Shown: piece by piece, positions 1 through 11,774 of the stretch
Position numbering within the stretch: the first letter of the stretch is position 1
Layout: each line of letters opens with the position of its first letter
From: Tubiluchus corallicola
Taxonomy: Eukaryota; Priapulida; Priapulimorpha; Priapulimorphida; Tubiluchidae
Assembly: GCA_030141605.1 (NCBI GenBank)
Contig: JAQGDQ010000235.1
Span: forward strand, 250,001 to 311,077
Direction: 5' to 3'
Length of the DNA stretch: 61,077 nt
Made by a program: the position numbers and the translations under genes
Notes under the pieces: model-generated
What the model was told of the DNA's origin: nothing
Database searches by the model: none
Seen by the model: only the letters and a program-made list of their open reading frames with translations

Positions 1-1577
1 CTGAGTGACTCAAACTTATTTTCCTGACCTTGTTTTGAACATTATTGAAGAAGATTATGGAAAAAACTATCTGCGGTATACAAAAGAGAACAGATATGAA
101 ATAAGTATCTACTTATAAAGGGAGGCTAGAAAAAGACAGTTAATTATAGAAATTGTGATGCTAATTTACTAATAATCTCAGCAAGAAAATAGATTTTTTA
201 CTATAAAAAATGATTGTTACAGAAGGGTTGCATGTACTCACCATACACTGCACCAGTACTGGCAGGGATGGCATATTAACCCTATCAGGCTCAAATGCAG
301 TAAAAAAAGGAAAATTCTACGATAAAAAGGTTAATAAAAGAAAAAGCAAGTACTGTACAAAAGTTTTAATGTTCCCTGCATACTTCCGAGTATCAAAATA
401 AAAAAATGAATCATTTAGAGAACTAATTGAAACTCTATAACTAATTGTAGTGATGTTAACTGAAGCCCATTTAACAGAAAATGAAGAGATTAATATACCA
501 ATATATTGTATTTTTATAGTAATAGGGCTAAAGGTCAGAAGAGGTTTTTTTGACAGCTATAAGAAGTGAATCCGTTAACAACCGACATTAGGTGCTTTGT
601 GTTCCCATGCAGGGACATGCTATAAAATTCTTTGTGAATAAGTAAAAAATATGGTGCTATACTGATACTTGGATATTAGCAAAACATTAGCGTAAAATTT
701 TGCCTGGTCATTCCAGTATAGCAATATAACAATATAGCAATTGTATTTTTATGTTACATCAAAAGAAAAGTGCCAGTATACTGAATCTAACCATTTCAAG
801 TTATTATCCAATTCTCATAATTAATATTATGTATAATTAAAGAATTATAGTATTGCTGTAATGGCAAATCCTTGCACTTGTAATTGATACCGACAGATTA
901 CATTTTTGGGTGATGGTCTCATCTGTACAAAAACGCAGGTCGTGTTTCATGCTCCCATGCGGAAATATTGGGCTTACAACCACTGAAGCACTAAACGTAC
1001 GAGAAGAGAAGACAATTACTAAAAGGATGTAAATAATTATTTTTTTCTACTTGTCATAATAGACAAGGTATTTGAATTCAGTTAGCCTGTGGAACTACAG
1101 ATCTCTAAGCATACACATTTCCTCATTGTTTTAATGAGCAAAATTCGAGCATTAATACCATATTGCAAGAAATTTTGAACATTTAGTTGACAAGATAGTA
1201 GTGCATGGTTCATAACCCATTAAAAGTTTTTACTTTTGTGTTACATTTAAATTTTGAGCAGTTTTTGTGTGCTTGTTTTTGCAAAGATCTTGATGCAGTA
1301 TTTAGACCTACATGCTGGCAAGTAGCCAAACACTGACCGTGCATAATAAATTCATAGAGCCTAACAGTTGCTGATTTATTATTTTCTTGCAAGTTTATTA
1401 GCTCAGGAAAGCAGTGTAAAATATTTGTATCAAAACTGTTTAAATAATTATATACAGGAGTTATATAAAGAGCATTATAATTTGCAACCGAAAAATTTTC
1501 GGATCTTTTTGATAGTTTTACTTATTTATTTTTTTAAATGCATGTACATTCTTGACATGTGTTTCTGCCTTTTTAAG
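1..1577. other. Intron or 5' flank with no recognised gene
   Basis: AT-rich sequence ending in a good pyrimidine tract and AG acceptor for the exon at 1578. Short open frames here have no cysteine-rich or helical character and no splice context, so I treat them as chance. The first exon and signal peptide of the gene should lie upstream, because the first recognised exon begins in the middle of a codon. Confidence 0.5.
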
Positions 1578-1802
1578 CCATGGAGTTAAAAAAGAGATTT
1601 GCATCACAATCAATGAAACGGTCGATGGTGATCGATGGTAACGGTATGTTGCAACCTTACTGTGGTGGAAAAGTCCCATATTACGAGGATCCATCGTTTA
1701 AGCAGCCATTCTTTTGTTCTGAAATACAAAGGTGTCCTAATGGCTACATGTGTGAAAAGGAAATCTTCGATGATATTGCGATTAGTGTCTGTTGTCCTAA
1801 AG
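1578..1802 (+). CDS. Exon: lustrin-type cysteine-rich module 1
   Basis: Internal exon of the large + strand gene. It starts after a pyrimidine tract and AG (phase 1) and ends at AAAG|GTAATG (phase 1). It encodes a 26-residue basic linker and then a lustrin-type module with six cysteines: one C, then C-x5-C-x4-C around 'CPNGYMC', and a terminal 'CCPKG'. This spacing matches the lustrin cysteine-rich repeat known from molluscan shell-matrix lustrin and from many secreted invertebrate proteins, often beside Kunitz domains. Its role here is inferred to be extracellular. The second half of this exon and the following intron are duplicated at 2321-3005. The upstream linker is absent from the other lustrin exons, so this copy has an extended 5' end. 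Confidence 0.8.
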
Positions 1803-3005
1803 GTAATGTTCTCTTCATATAATTTTTTTCATTGTAAATTAGAAGATTCTTACATTTATTTGCCTGAATAATTTTAAACTGTATTAAAAAACAATCTACT
1901 CTTTAAAAGATCCAAAGGAAACATATCATTTTTTTCAAAAACGACTTGCGTGAGAGAATTGTTACCATACAAACACAATTTCCCATTCGCTCCATTAGTT
2001 CCTTGCTGTTACATGCATTTCGCCATTCACTAGTTAGATGGGCACTAGCATCGGCATTTTGGAAATGCATTGAACAAAAAACAGGTGCTGTGCTTCTCAG
2101 TTCAGGTGTGTTAGTTTCCGACGAACTACACACATTCGACAGCTCATGCTTGAGCACAGTGGTAATTTGAAATTTCAATTTTTCTCTAAAAGCTGGCTTG
2201 TCTTAGTATGACACACTGAATATGTTACTACTGTACTGAACTTCAACTTTCGTTTTTGCAAACACGCTCATGGAATTTTCGTATTGCTTAAAATTATGTT
2301 GGTTTGTGATGTCATTAATAGATGGTGATCCTGTGTTGAGCCTTTACTGTGGTGGAAAAGTCCCATATTACGAGGATCCATCTAAGCAGCCATTCTTTTG
2401 TTCTGAAATACAAAGGTGTCCTAATGGCTACATGTGTAAAATGGAAGTCTTCGATGATATTGCGATTAATGTCTGTTGTCCTAAAGGTAATGTTCTCTTC
2501 ATATAATTTTTTTCATTGTAAATTAAGATTCTTACATTTATTTGCCTGAATAATTTTAAACTGTATGTCAAAACAATCTACTCTTTAAAATATCCATAGG
2601 AAACATATCATTTTTTTTTCAAAAACGACTTACGTGAGAGAATTGTTACCATACCAACACAATTTCCCATTCGCTCCATTAGTTCCTTGCTGTTACATGC
2701 ATTTCGCCATTCACTAGTTAGATGGGCACTAGCGTCGGCATTTTGGAAATGCATTGAACAAAAAACAGGTGCTGTGCTTCTCAGTTCAGGTGTGTTAGTT
2801 TCTGACGAACTACACACATTCGACAGCGCATGCTTGAGCACAGGGGTAATTTGAAATTTCAATTTTTCTCTAAAAGCTGGCTTGTTTTAGTATGACACAC
2901 TGAATATGTTACTACTGTACTGTACTTCAACTTTCATTTTCGCAAACACGCTCATGGAATTTTCTTATTGCTGAAAATTATGTTGGTTTGTGATGTCATT
3001 AATAG
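1624..3005 (+). repeat. Tandem duplication of a lustrin exon with its intron (two units)
   Basis: Unit 1 (1624-2320) and unit 2 (2321-3005) are nearly identical and directly adjacent. Both begin at GATGGTGATC, contain the lustrin exon and its donor, then share the same intron through 'GTTGGTTTGTGATGTCATT' and end at TAATAG. Differences are scattered substitutions and small indels, including codon changes inside the exon. The offset is 697 bp at the start and 684 bp at the end. The acceptor used by exon 2 lies at the junction. The same acceptor sequence recurs at 3004-3005 with no exon behind it. Confidence 0.9.
2322..2486 (+). CDS. Exon: lustrin-type cysteine-rich module 2
   Basis: Phase 1-1 exon (AATAG|AT ... 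AAAG|GTAATG) encoding about 55 residues with the same six-cysteine pattern as module 1. From the first cysteine onward it is almost identical to module 1, differing at a few codons (for example EKEIFDD against KMEVFDD) and lacking one residue after 'EDPS'. It arose by the tandem duplication described at 1624-3005. Both copies keep all cysteines, an open frame and good splice sites, so both are probably used. Confidence 0.85.
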
Positions 3006-3804
3006 TTGGGCTTGCCAATCTATAATTTAATCATCAAAAACGCTTTTGCACTGTTTGTTTTCTCCAGCCATAATAATAAAGTGATATGAACTACTGGTTC
3101 AGAAAATTCTTCTGCTTTTTTATAAGCTTGTGTTTTTTCCATTGCCAATCTAAAAATATTAACACGTTTTATAGCTTTCTGATTCTATATATTGTTAATT
3201 TCCAACCTTACAATTCAATTTATCCCCTTATATTGGCTTTTTCTATAATGATATATGAGTAAGACTGATTTTTATCAGGTTTCCTATATAAAAACAAAGT
3301 AATTTTCCCAGGTAATTTGAGTTTTATTTGGTAAGCATTAAGTGATAAGACACAATAAGATAATTAAAGTGTAAAACAAGGGTCTTGAGGTAAAGTAATT
3401 TTCTTTTGATCTGATTACATAAGTAATATAGACTAATCAGTTGCAAATGAATAGGGTGTTAGCTGTTTATCCAAAACTTAATTTAGTTTCTTTCAAGTCA
3501 TCTGTTGTTATTGTTGCTATTATGGTATGTTTCTTTAGCCTCCATTTGGCCACACAAAGGCCTGATCTAACTGCACTCTCTTGAGTGTCCAAATCGTATC
3601 ATTTTTAATCTTGTTTTCTGCCACTTGTGCAACAATTATGTTTTTGCAGCTTTAACAATTTTAAGTTCTTAAAAAATTAATTAGTCAACTCCTCACAAGT
3701 CTGTTTAGTAATAATCTGAGTTATGCCTGAGTTATATCGAAACAGTATTTGACACATATTTTGCTTTGGACTTGATTTTGAACATCGAAATGTATTACAC
3801 ATTA
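3006..3804. other. Intron, no gene seen
   Basis: AT-rich intron sequence following the tandem duplication. It starts just after an orphan acceptor (TAATAG at 3000-3005). All three frames after that acceptor close quickly, so I see no third lustrin exon. Nothing else is recognised before the TIR element at 3805. Confidence 0.5.
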
Positions 3805-4134
3805 CAGTCCACCCTCGTTAAACCGGACTAATTGGAGTGGTGGGTGGTCCGGTTTAGCCGATTGTCCGATATATCCGATATGCCTATATATGGTCTATAT
3901 TATACAGGAATAATCACCTTAATAAGGCCTATATACATTGCACTATATACTATACTGTATATTACTTTAAAGTAGTTAACCTGTGAGGATAAAGAAATTA
4001 TTGTACAGTTGGTAGGCCGTGTTGTGTTTACCGCTCGGGCTCGGATGGAAATCGGTCAGTTTCCTTTACCACGGATGACGTCCGTCTTATCCGATATCCA
4101 GGCTAATGGTGTCCGGTTTAACGAGGGTCGACTG
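3805..4134. mobile_element. 330-bp non-autonomous TIR element (MITE), pogo/Tigger-like
   Basis: The left end reads CAGTCCACCCTCGTTAAACC and the right end is its inverted complement with one mismatch (GGTTTAACGAGGGTCGACTG). TA flanks both sides (3803-3804 and 4135-4136), as expected for a Tc1/mariner-superfamily insertion with TA target duplication. There is no coding capacity inside. CAGT termini with a 'CCCTCGTTAAACCGG' body are typical of pogo/Tigger-derived MITEs. Confidence 0.85.
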
Positions 4135-4312
4135 TACTTGGATCTTAGGTTCTTCATTTACAACAAAAGTCTGTAAAAACTTTAAAAAACATGTTTAAAG
4201 GCAGCTAGTACGGATATTTTCTGTCTGAAATCGCACATCTTGCCTTCCTAAATAAAAAAAATTGGTAATTAATAAGTGAATCAGTTTTTACATGTCATTT
4301 TTCTTTTTTCAG

Positions 4313-4474
4313 TAATTTCCTATGCAGAGCTGTGTAATGGCCAAGAACCAGAACTTGACCCAGCCACAAACAGACCAATCGATTGTAAAAGAGAAAAATG
4401 TCCTTCAGGTTCTGAGTGTAAAATTAGTTGGGGTTCAGTTGGGGTACAGGTGCTCCACACATGCTGTCCTAGAG
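4313..4474 (+). CDS. Exon: lustrin-type cysteine-rich module 3
   Basis: Phase 1-1 exon between TTTTTTCAG and AGAG|GTAATT, 54 residues. Six cysteines in lustrin spacing: 'LCNGQEPELDP', then C-x4-C-x5-C around 'CPSGSEC', and a terminal 'CCPRG'. It is clearly diverged from modules 1 and 2, so it is an older copy. A slightly different upstream start could suggest a signal-like stretch (residues such as FLHVIFLFSVIS), but that lies in the pyrimidine-rich acceptor tract and the phase-1 acceptor fits all neighbouring exons, so the exon reading is preferred. Confidence 0.85.
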
Positions 4475-4498
4475 GTAATTTTATTGTCGTTTTTTTAT

Positions 4499-4560
4499 GT
4501 TGTTGTTGCAGTTACCGATATCGTTGTTGCTGTTGCTGGTATTGCTGTTGCTCTTACTGT
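4499..4560 (+). repeat. Imperfect GTT/GCT trinucleotide repeat
   Basis: A run of TGTTGTTGC / GTTGCTGTTGCT units starts 24 nt after the donor of lustrin exon 3. It creates the long cysteine-rich readthrough frame seen after that exon, which is not protein evidence. Confidence 0.7.
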
Positions 4561-4739
4561 AGTCCGTGTGCATCCCTTACCAGTATAGAACTTCAGTTGA
4601 TAAGGGTATCCGATTTTGCAAGCTAAAACTCAAAATCTATAACCATATATCACTGATTTATTTTTATAACATCTTTGCACGATGCACTATGACTCTTCAC
4701 CGAGACCCAACTGAAAAATGTCAAACTGTAATAGTTTTT

Positions 4740-5128
4740 GAAAAGTAGAGCACAGGGCCTCGTGGCACACAATTTCAGTTATTAGGTGATAAATAATTTC
4801 CCAGCTTTAGATTTACAATTCCTTTTTACAAAAAATTCCTAATCAAACCTAATATGTTTCCAGTAATGCTCCCCTTCAATAATTTGAGCAATAGTCCTTT
4901 ACTCCATACATTGTCAAATGCCCTTTCAAACTCTATACAAATCGCCATTGTTTTCTCGCTATCATGCTGATGTTCTGTTAATACCGATATGAAACGTAGC
5001 AAACACCGATCTGTGTTGTGTGCTGGTAAAAAGCCCTCTTGTTCTGCTTCTATGAGATTGTTGTTCTGAAGCTGTTTTAATAGACTTGCAGCAATTATAT
5101 ACTCTACAACTTTTCCAGAGTATGACAA
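4740..5128 (-). pseudogene. Reverse transcriptase N-terminal fragment of LINE
   Basis: The minus-strand frame carries 'GFLPAHNTDRCLLRF', then 'IEFERAFDNVWSKGLL' (the motif A region, with the usual acidic FDxxxAFD pattern altered to IEFERAFD), and beyond a stop 'KLGNYLS' and 'VPRGPVL' (normally VPQGSVLSP). The order and spacing fit LINE RT blocks. The catalytic YxDD block is not present, so this is a dead fragment. Confidence 0.8.
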
Positions 5129-6689
5129 AGTCTGATAGGCCTATAGTGATCAGGTGAGTTGTACGCTGGTTTGCCTTGCTTTTAAGGAAAATTGCTTTCT
5201 ATCTATTCCACATCCATTGTCTCTTTTTTAGACATAGATTTGCTCATTGTAAGATGACCAATTTGACCCAGAGAACAAAGATGCTTCAGCATAAGTGGGT
5301 GTTGAATGTTTACATCTAAACTTTTACTTGCTGTGGGTGTTTGCTTGATTCCTGTTACCAGTTCATTCACTGCAAAGTCTCTGTTTAATGTCTCATTTCT
5401 GGACTCAAAAAATTGGTTTTCTTTTTAGTGGAGCTTGCTTTCTGTGTAAAGTTTCCATGCGTCATCGTAATCTGCATCATCGGCCCTATTCTGATTGAAA
5501 AACGTTTTAAAGAGCACTTTGTACTTGCTAGCACTGTCTATGTGGTATTAATTGTCATGACACAAGATGTTTGCTAAAAACTTTTCTAAAACTTCTAAAA
5601 AAAATTTGAACCATGAGTCTGCTGATTCCCGTAATGCATCGCCAAACCAGGTTTTTTTCTTTAGGTAGATGTATTTATTGTAAGGAATTGAATGTCGCAA
5701 AGGTCGTTTTCTGGTTATAAGTACATCTTCTGAGAGAACTGACAAATCAGGTGTCCAAAATGGCTTTAGAGTTGCTGCAAATTCTTTTGTTCTGTAACAA
5801 CTATTCATTTGTTACATTTACCAGTCTAATGAAGAGAGACCACACTTCAAAGAAATTTTCGTTGCTAATGTGTTCAAAGAATTTTGCACTCAAGGAACTT
5901 GACCAGTTATACCAAGAGCTGTTTTCGAAATTGTACACCATTTTCACAACCCTTGATAACTTGCTCTATCTTACAAATTCCTTAATGAATGTAATGGGAC
6001 ATTGTCCCATTAGAGAGGCACGGCTAAAAAAACTCATTACGTCTTTATCCACTTTCTGGTTGCTTAGATTATGTGATTTAATAGCGATACCTATCATGCT
6101 GTTTCTGCTATGTGATACAAAAGAATACTCTTTTGGTGCAACTATGGGTTATTGGTTCTGACAGCATCTAACATCTTGCCAAAGTTATTTGTTTTACGTT
6201 TAAAATCACCTACTACTAACATGTCTGATATACCATGTGTACATTATACACTAAAACATCTTTCATATGGTTTGGAGAGTCAGGGGTACATTAACAGATC
6301 CTGCAATGAATTTACAATTGTTTACCTGCATCACTGCCCACACTGAGTCAGTTAAATTATCTTCATCCTGTTAATCTACAGGAGCTGTGGCAGTCGTTAA
6401 CAAAAACTGCACAACCACCAGAGTTGAGATGCTTAATTTTGCTATATTTGCAAAATACGTCAGCTTTAGTTTCTTGGATAGCTACCAGGTCTATGTTATT
6501 GAAGTTTATGTAGGTATCAACAGCCATTTTCAAGCTCGTTGAAATGTAACTTATGTTGATTTGTAGTAGACAAAAAATATGCTCAAGTGTTGTTGATTGT
6601 CATTGCTGGGAGTTGTTGTTGGAATAATAACCATGGTTTAGGGTGTTTAAATGATTTGTTTCATTAATTGTGTGCATTTTCTACCCAGG

Positions 6690-7574
6690 CAGTGTGTGAC
6701 TCACCACAGTTACCACATGTGACGGTTCCTGAATTGCATTCATCAGTCTGATGCTTACCTGCACATTTGCCACATCTTATACCACAACTACACCCCTGCG
6801 CAATATGTTTATATTCTTGACCCTTGAAGCATCACAGTCGCTTTCATTTAGGTAAAAACTCTTCTATGGGACACATCATTTGACCTACTGATTTAATGCT
6901 TTTTCTGAGTTGGCGGTTCTGCAATTAAATATTTTCACCAGAGGCAAGTACTTCTCATCCTTGTGTTTGAAAAGCTCAGTTTCTGTGTCAGTAAAATGTT
7001 TGCCAATGTCTTTTTGCACATCGTTATCTAGACTAGTGTCGCAATGCTTTTTGAGACCGATTTTTCTGACGCAAGCACTGCCACCATGAAAAACGGGCTT
7101 CCATTTTCTAATCATATTATTAGCTGTAGTTTTGTCTGGCAGTTAGAGTTGAATCTTTTTGTCTAGCTGTCCTAAAGGCAAGTTTAAACTTGGTTCTAGA
7201 ATAATGTGCGTACAGGTTCTTTTTAATGTTTATCCTCCAATTCAATAGATTTTTGGCACTCACACTTTCAATTGTAACAATTTTTTCTGGGTAATATGCA
7301 GGAGTGGGAAGGCGAGTTGGAACATTCATTTTTGTCGCTTCTGCATAGGACACTTTCTGCAACTTTTTTGCTATATTACCATTTTCGACTGTATATGTAC
7401 ACCTTTTTTTCTAAATTTGTTATCATTTCTTTGACACTATCAAGTTTTCTCACTGTTTTCATTATCCTTGCATTACACCTATCACTGCATTTAATTCGCA
7501 AATATCTTTTAAATTTGTCACTAATTGACCAGGCAGAGCTTTTTAGTTCTGTGAGTGAGCTGCATTCTACATGA
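6690..7574 (-). pseudogene. LINE ORF1 remnant with tandem zinc knuckles
   Basis: Minus-strand reading across several frames gives a charged, coiled-coil-like segment ('RKLDSVKEMITNLEKKV', near 7430) and, at 6790-6690, 'CGKCAGKHQTDEC' followed by 'CGNCGESHTAW', which are CCHC-type knuckles used for RNA binding by gag-like ORF1 proteins. A stop and frame breaks (for example near 7118 and 6885) show it is inactive. Confidence 0.7.
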
Positions 7575-7810
7575 CAAGAATCTGAGTGTACCCCTTCACC
7601 ATTGTTGACGATACTATCTTCATCAGTATTATCACATGGTTGGCATATGGGCGAGTCGAGGAAACTCCACAGTTTACCATTTTAACTTGTTCTTGAGCTG
7701 CTGTTGTCATGTCGATGAGAGTGTTTAGAATAGCAGTGTGCACTGTACATACTATAGCTATAATAAGTCTGGCATCAAGTGGAGAAGCTGTTTTCTGCCA
7801 ATTTCGCAAG

Positions 7811-9546
7811 TTTCTTTTGTTGAATAGTTGTTGTCTACTAGAATAAGCGGATACTGAGATGACAACCTTTCAATTTCTGTACTTTAAATTGGTACACCAG
7901 TTAATGTAATTGTTTACCAATTAGATGTGAATAGGCTTTATGCCTTTTTATGCTATACACAGACAATATATATTACTAAATTTTCTCAATAATTTTTCGA
8001 AATTCACTTTTGATTTAAAAGCAGTTTCAAATACCTATTTGCAATTATCACAGAGAAGACCACCAGTATTAGGCGAATCCACTGATATGTAGTTTATACA
8101 CTTTCAAGTCCATATAAGTTAGACAAAGCATGTGAATTAACAGGAGCACAATTTCACAACCACATAACAGTCGCGCATCACGCAATTCAGTATGCAGGAT
8201 CGAAGTTTAATTGATTTTGCCCAAAATGTGCTCAAATTGAAAAGGGGGTACTTTTAGGGACGCCCTGCAAAAATGGCTCCAACAAAAAAAACTTAAGCGT
8301 GATCTCTTTCACGAACTAATGAAAACATGAGCATTTTTTGTAACAGTATAACATACGGCAATACACAGCTGCAGCTAAATGTCCCAAAACAAACAGCCAC
8401 AAGTAGATTATACAGGTGTGTCAAAAATAACTCATGCTGACTAGGCACTTATTAGAGCTTGATTGAAGATGATTGACTTTTTGCTTGACGTTAATTATAA
8501 CAACTGGGTTCTGTGCTCTTAAATAAACAGCAATCAGTCCCAGCATGCTCAATAGCTGTGTAGTGCTAATCAATATTGTTTTATGAATATTAGTTTACTG
8601 GCAGCAAATGTCAAAAGTTTGACAGCGTGCAAACAGTTTTGCGAATAAGCGAATTACTGCCTACAGCCAACTGTAAAATTAAATGCAATTTTAAAAAATA
8701 CCAAAAACTTACGCTGTTATTTTTTTCGTTTTTCTGATGTTACATTCAAAAGGCATAATAACATCAAGTCTGTTTAGAGTACTGCTCGTGTACAGGGGAC
8801 AATGCTTGCTGTTGTCACATTCTGCCAACTCACACCCAGTTGCAACAAAAATTACCATGAGTGCTAATAATAGCGTGCACTAATAAGCTGTATAAGAATC
8901 TTGGGGGTCCTAGAAATCCAGTATAATGAACAATAACGAGTTTTTTCCAGGTTCTGCTTTGTTGAATTATCGCTTGAAAGTTATAATAATGCTACAGGAA
9001 ATTAGACTTTGTCAATAATCTATTTTCAGTACGTCTTTAAATGCACTATTTTTAATGGTTCAGAACAATAACTGGTGACTTCTTCACCAAGCAGCTGTGT
9101 GGCTTAGTAAGTATATCAACAGGCTTTGGTGAACATCTGTGCCCTCTATTCATTGCTGTTCTAGTATAATGATATTTTTTCTTATTATTAATTTCTAGAC
9201 CACTGGGGTCAATAAGCAGGCTGTCTGGAAAACATATTTATATACGTATGTCCAGTTTGTTCATTTAGTTATGTCTGTCATAAATACGTTGATACAGTAT
9301 GCGGCTTTAAGATTGTAGATTGTATAAGAGCTTTAATAATTATTGGTTTATTTCATAATTAGCCAGTAATGATGAAATTAAAATGTTATGTAATAAATAA
9401 GTTCCATTAGAACCACTATAGTCTTGTTAGTTGTATGATAGCTGGATTCACCTGAAAGAGGGTCACACTTGTTTCTTAAATCTTTTGTTATGTTTGGGAT
9501 GCTTTACTTCTGGCTATGCTGTCATTTGATTATCTATATTATATAG
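7811..9546. other. Intron, no gene seen
   Basis: AT-rich intron between the LINE relic and lustrin exon 4. It may contain more 5' LINE sequence, but I could not recognise protein or terminal repeats. It ends in TATATTATATAG, the acceptor of the next exon. Confidence 0.4.
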
Positions 9547-9705
9547 CTTCTGAAATTAGTCTGTGCAAGAACGGGACTGAACCATATTTTCACCCAGCAA
9601 CTAAAGAAGTGTTACAGTGTCAATCTGCTGAGAACTGCCCAATTCATTACACATGTGAAACTGTGGAGTCTAAAGGCACTACTTCTTCAGCCTGCTGTCC
9701 AAAAC
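9547..9705 (+). CDS. Exon: lustrin-type cysteine-rich module 4
   Basis: Phase 1-1 exon (TATATAG|CT ... AAAC|GTAAGC), 53 residues. Six cysteines in lustrin order: 'LCKNGTEPYFHPAT', then C-x5-C-x5-C around 'CPIHYTC', and 'CCPK' at the end. The usual CPxG glycine is replaced by H (CPIH). Its nearest resemblance by eye is to module 3 (both have xPATxxxxxC between the first two cysteines). Confidence 0.85.
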
Positions 9706-11193
9706 GTAAGCTGGCACCTATTCTTATTTACTATCTTATTTCTTATTAAACGTAAAATATGCTAGTCATAACGAATATGTCAAAACTCGCTTGATCTTTT
9801 ATTTAGTCTTTGGCTTCATGTTTTTGTTGAGAATTGATATTATCTACAAAATCTGGCTTTTCAAACAACAGAAGTAAAAAACATTTTCATTTGTTTAATA
9901 TTTTTTGCTGTACATTGAAAGACAAATTTCATCATATCAAAAAACAATTTTTCCTGCCAGCCAAAATGCGACTCGCATGACTTGTACCTAAGTGCTATAC
10001 ATCACTAGATTAAGAGTCAGCTTTTTTAACTGATTTATGCTCTTAAGAGTCATTGATGCCAGGGATGGCACAGACAACATTGCATTGTTTTTGTTTATCC
10101 AAGCTGTGTGTGTGCTGTTGTCGTGCCTACACACACATTCTTTCTGCCACCCAAAAATTTTAAAAGATTAAGTTTGTGCCATGATGGTTTACTTCTGAAA
10201 TACATAAAATGTAGCCATGTCACAAATGGCCAATGTTATCCAATTTACAAATATCGTTTTTTGACTGAGTTGGGGGTTACATTTGTTTGGTGAAGAACAT
10301 GGAAAAAATGTGCTCCTAAAAATTCTTTGATTTTTTTTATTTTATGTGATGATCAAACCCATAGTAATAGATATTCTATAAATGCTGAGCGACGCTGATG
10401 CTGGTTTTTATTTTTATAATGATAACCAGTTTTGTAGTATGACTCGAATTGCAGTTTGCTTTAGACTCAGACTCGACTTGGACTCGGGTGTTAGTGACTT
10501 GAGACTTAACTTGGATTTATAATAAACGACTCGTGACTTAACTTGTACTCAAAATAATGACCCAAAACTTGTCTATACTGCACAGACAATAAAACATATA
10601 ATAATTCATTGCGTTATAAACTTATATTTTACTTACTAAAACATTCAAATCCATCATTGATCGCTGCTTGTTGTCTGTGACCACATTTTTATATTCTGCC
10701 TAAAGTGAAAGTCTTAGTTCTTAGATGCATCGGGTGTGTTTGCGATTACGTTCAGTATGAATTTATGATATTGACTGTACACTTAACAACACATCAGAAA
10801 AAACACACGTGTACATAATTTAAGTCTCTGCGTTCAAACTACAAAACACATGATATCGTTAGTTACAAATTTCGACTGCTGAAAACGATGGCTGAGCAGC
10901 TAAATGCAGTAAAGTTTGCACAAGAAAAGAAGTGACAAACGAGATGTGGTTTGCAACCTATGTTAAAAATGTATTATTGACTCACATGTCATAAAGTCAA
11001 AACATTTCAAGACCCACGGAGAAGCATATGCTAGGCAAGTCATAGTATAGGATAGTTGTAAATAGATAGTTAAAATAAGGAACATTGTTCAAGTCTTACT
11101 TCAGCTTTTTTTCAATCTCTTAATTTTGATATAAACTCTGACTTTTGACTATGTGAATAATTTTTAATCCTTAAATATTTCATTTCTATGCAG
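9706..11193. other. Intron with degenerate ACTTGACTCG-type repeat
   Basis: No gene seen. Around 10440-10570 there is a degenerate run of GACTCGA / ACTTGGACTCG / GACTTAACTTG units, a low-complexity motif of the kind found inside some DNA transposons. The rest is AT-rich without recognisable features. Confidence 0.5.
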
Positions 11194-11355
11194 ATCTTTC
11201 ATTCGATCATTACTGTAATGGCCAAGGAGCTTATTTAGATCCGAAGTCCAACTGGCCTTTGCGATGTGATTATAATCACGAATGTCCTCATGGTTACAGG
11301 TGTACCTTTATCAAACGAAGAGGCATTTTTGTCGAAATGGCTTGTTGCCCTACAG
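11194..11355 (+). CDS. Exon: lustrin-type cysteine-rich module 5
   Basis: Phase 1-1 exon (TTTCTATGCAG|AT ... ACAG|GTAAGC), 54 residues. It has no internal methionine start, so it is easy to miss in a simple ORF scan. Six cysteines: 'YCNGQGAYLDPKSNWPLRC', then C-x4-C-x5-C around 'CPHGYRC', and the terminal 'CCPTG'. Spacing matches its neighbours. Confidence 0.88.
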
Positions 11356-11774
11356 GTAAGCCGTGGCATCACTTTACTGAAACTGATTTGTCATGATTAC
11401 AGTGATGTAACTATGTGTCCATTTATTATTTATTACTTGGACAAATGTTACAGTAAGTACTTGCTGAACAACTTCCCAATTAACGACATTTCCTTTTAAC
11501 AATTCTGATCTTTGACACCTTTTATTCACTCAATGGTGCATATTTATTTTATTCACGATTTTTTGGTCTTCAAACACTGAAACTTTGTTTACTGTACTCT
11601 CGTTTTATGAAGAACCCCGATTAACAGAAATACCAAAACTTAACATGAATAATTTTCCTTACTAGGCAGTCAAAGACAGGCAACAATAATTTTCTGCTGA
11701 CCACTCGGTAATTGTTACAAGTTTTCCAGATCTGTAGAAGTGAAATTTCTGTGATAAAAATTTCTCATATTTCA

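Larger units (their letters stand above)
4740..7810 (-). mobile_element. Degenerate LINE (non-LTR retrotransposon), antisense to host gene
   Basis: Read on the minus strand, from about 7810 downwards, it has LINE order: an ORF1 with coiled-coil-like sequence and zinc knuckles (7574-6690), an endonuclease remnant with 'DLVAIQETK' (about 6500-6350), a linker region (6160-5550) and the start of a reverse transcriptase (5128-4740). Multiple stops and frameshifts interrupt it. It breaks off just after the 'VPRGPVL' RT motif, before the YxDD catalytic site, so the 3' part is missing. Zinc-knuckle ORF1 plus AP-type endonuclease suggests an I/Jockey-like clade, but the clade is not secure. Confidence 0.75.

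Noticed and set aside
590-640. CATGCAG followed by TATAAAAT, possible exon start or TATA box
   Set aside because: No coding frame or transcript start context follows, and AT-rich DNA yields such motifs by chance.
4276-4312. Possible start codon and signal peptide just before lustrin exon 3
   Set aside because: The hydrophobic stretch is the translated pyrimidine tract of the acceptor. The exon is internal, with lustrin modules upstream in the same phase.
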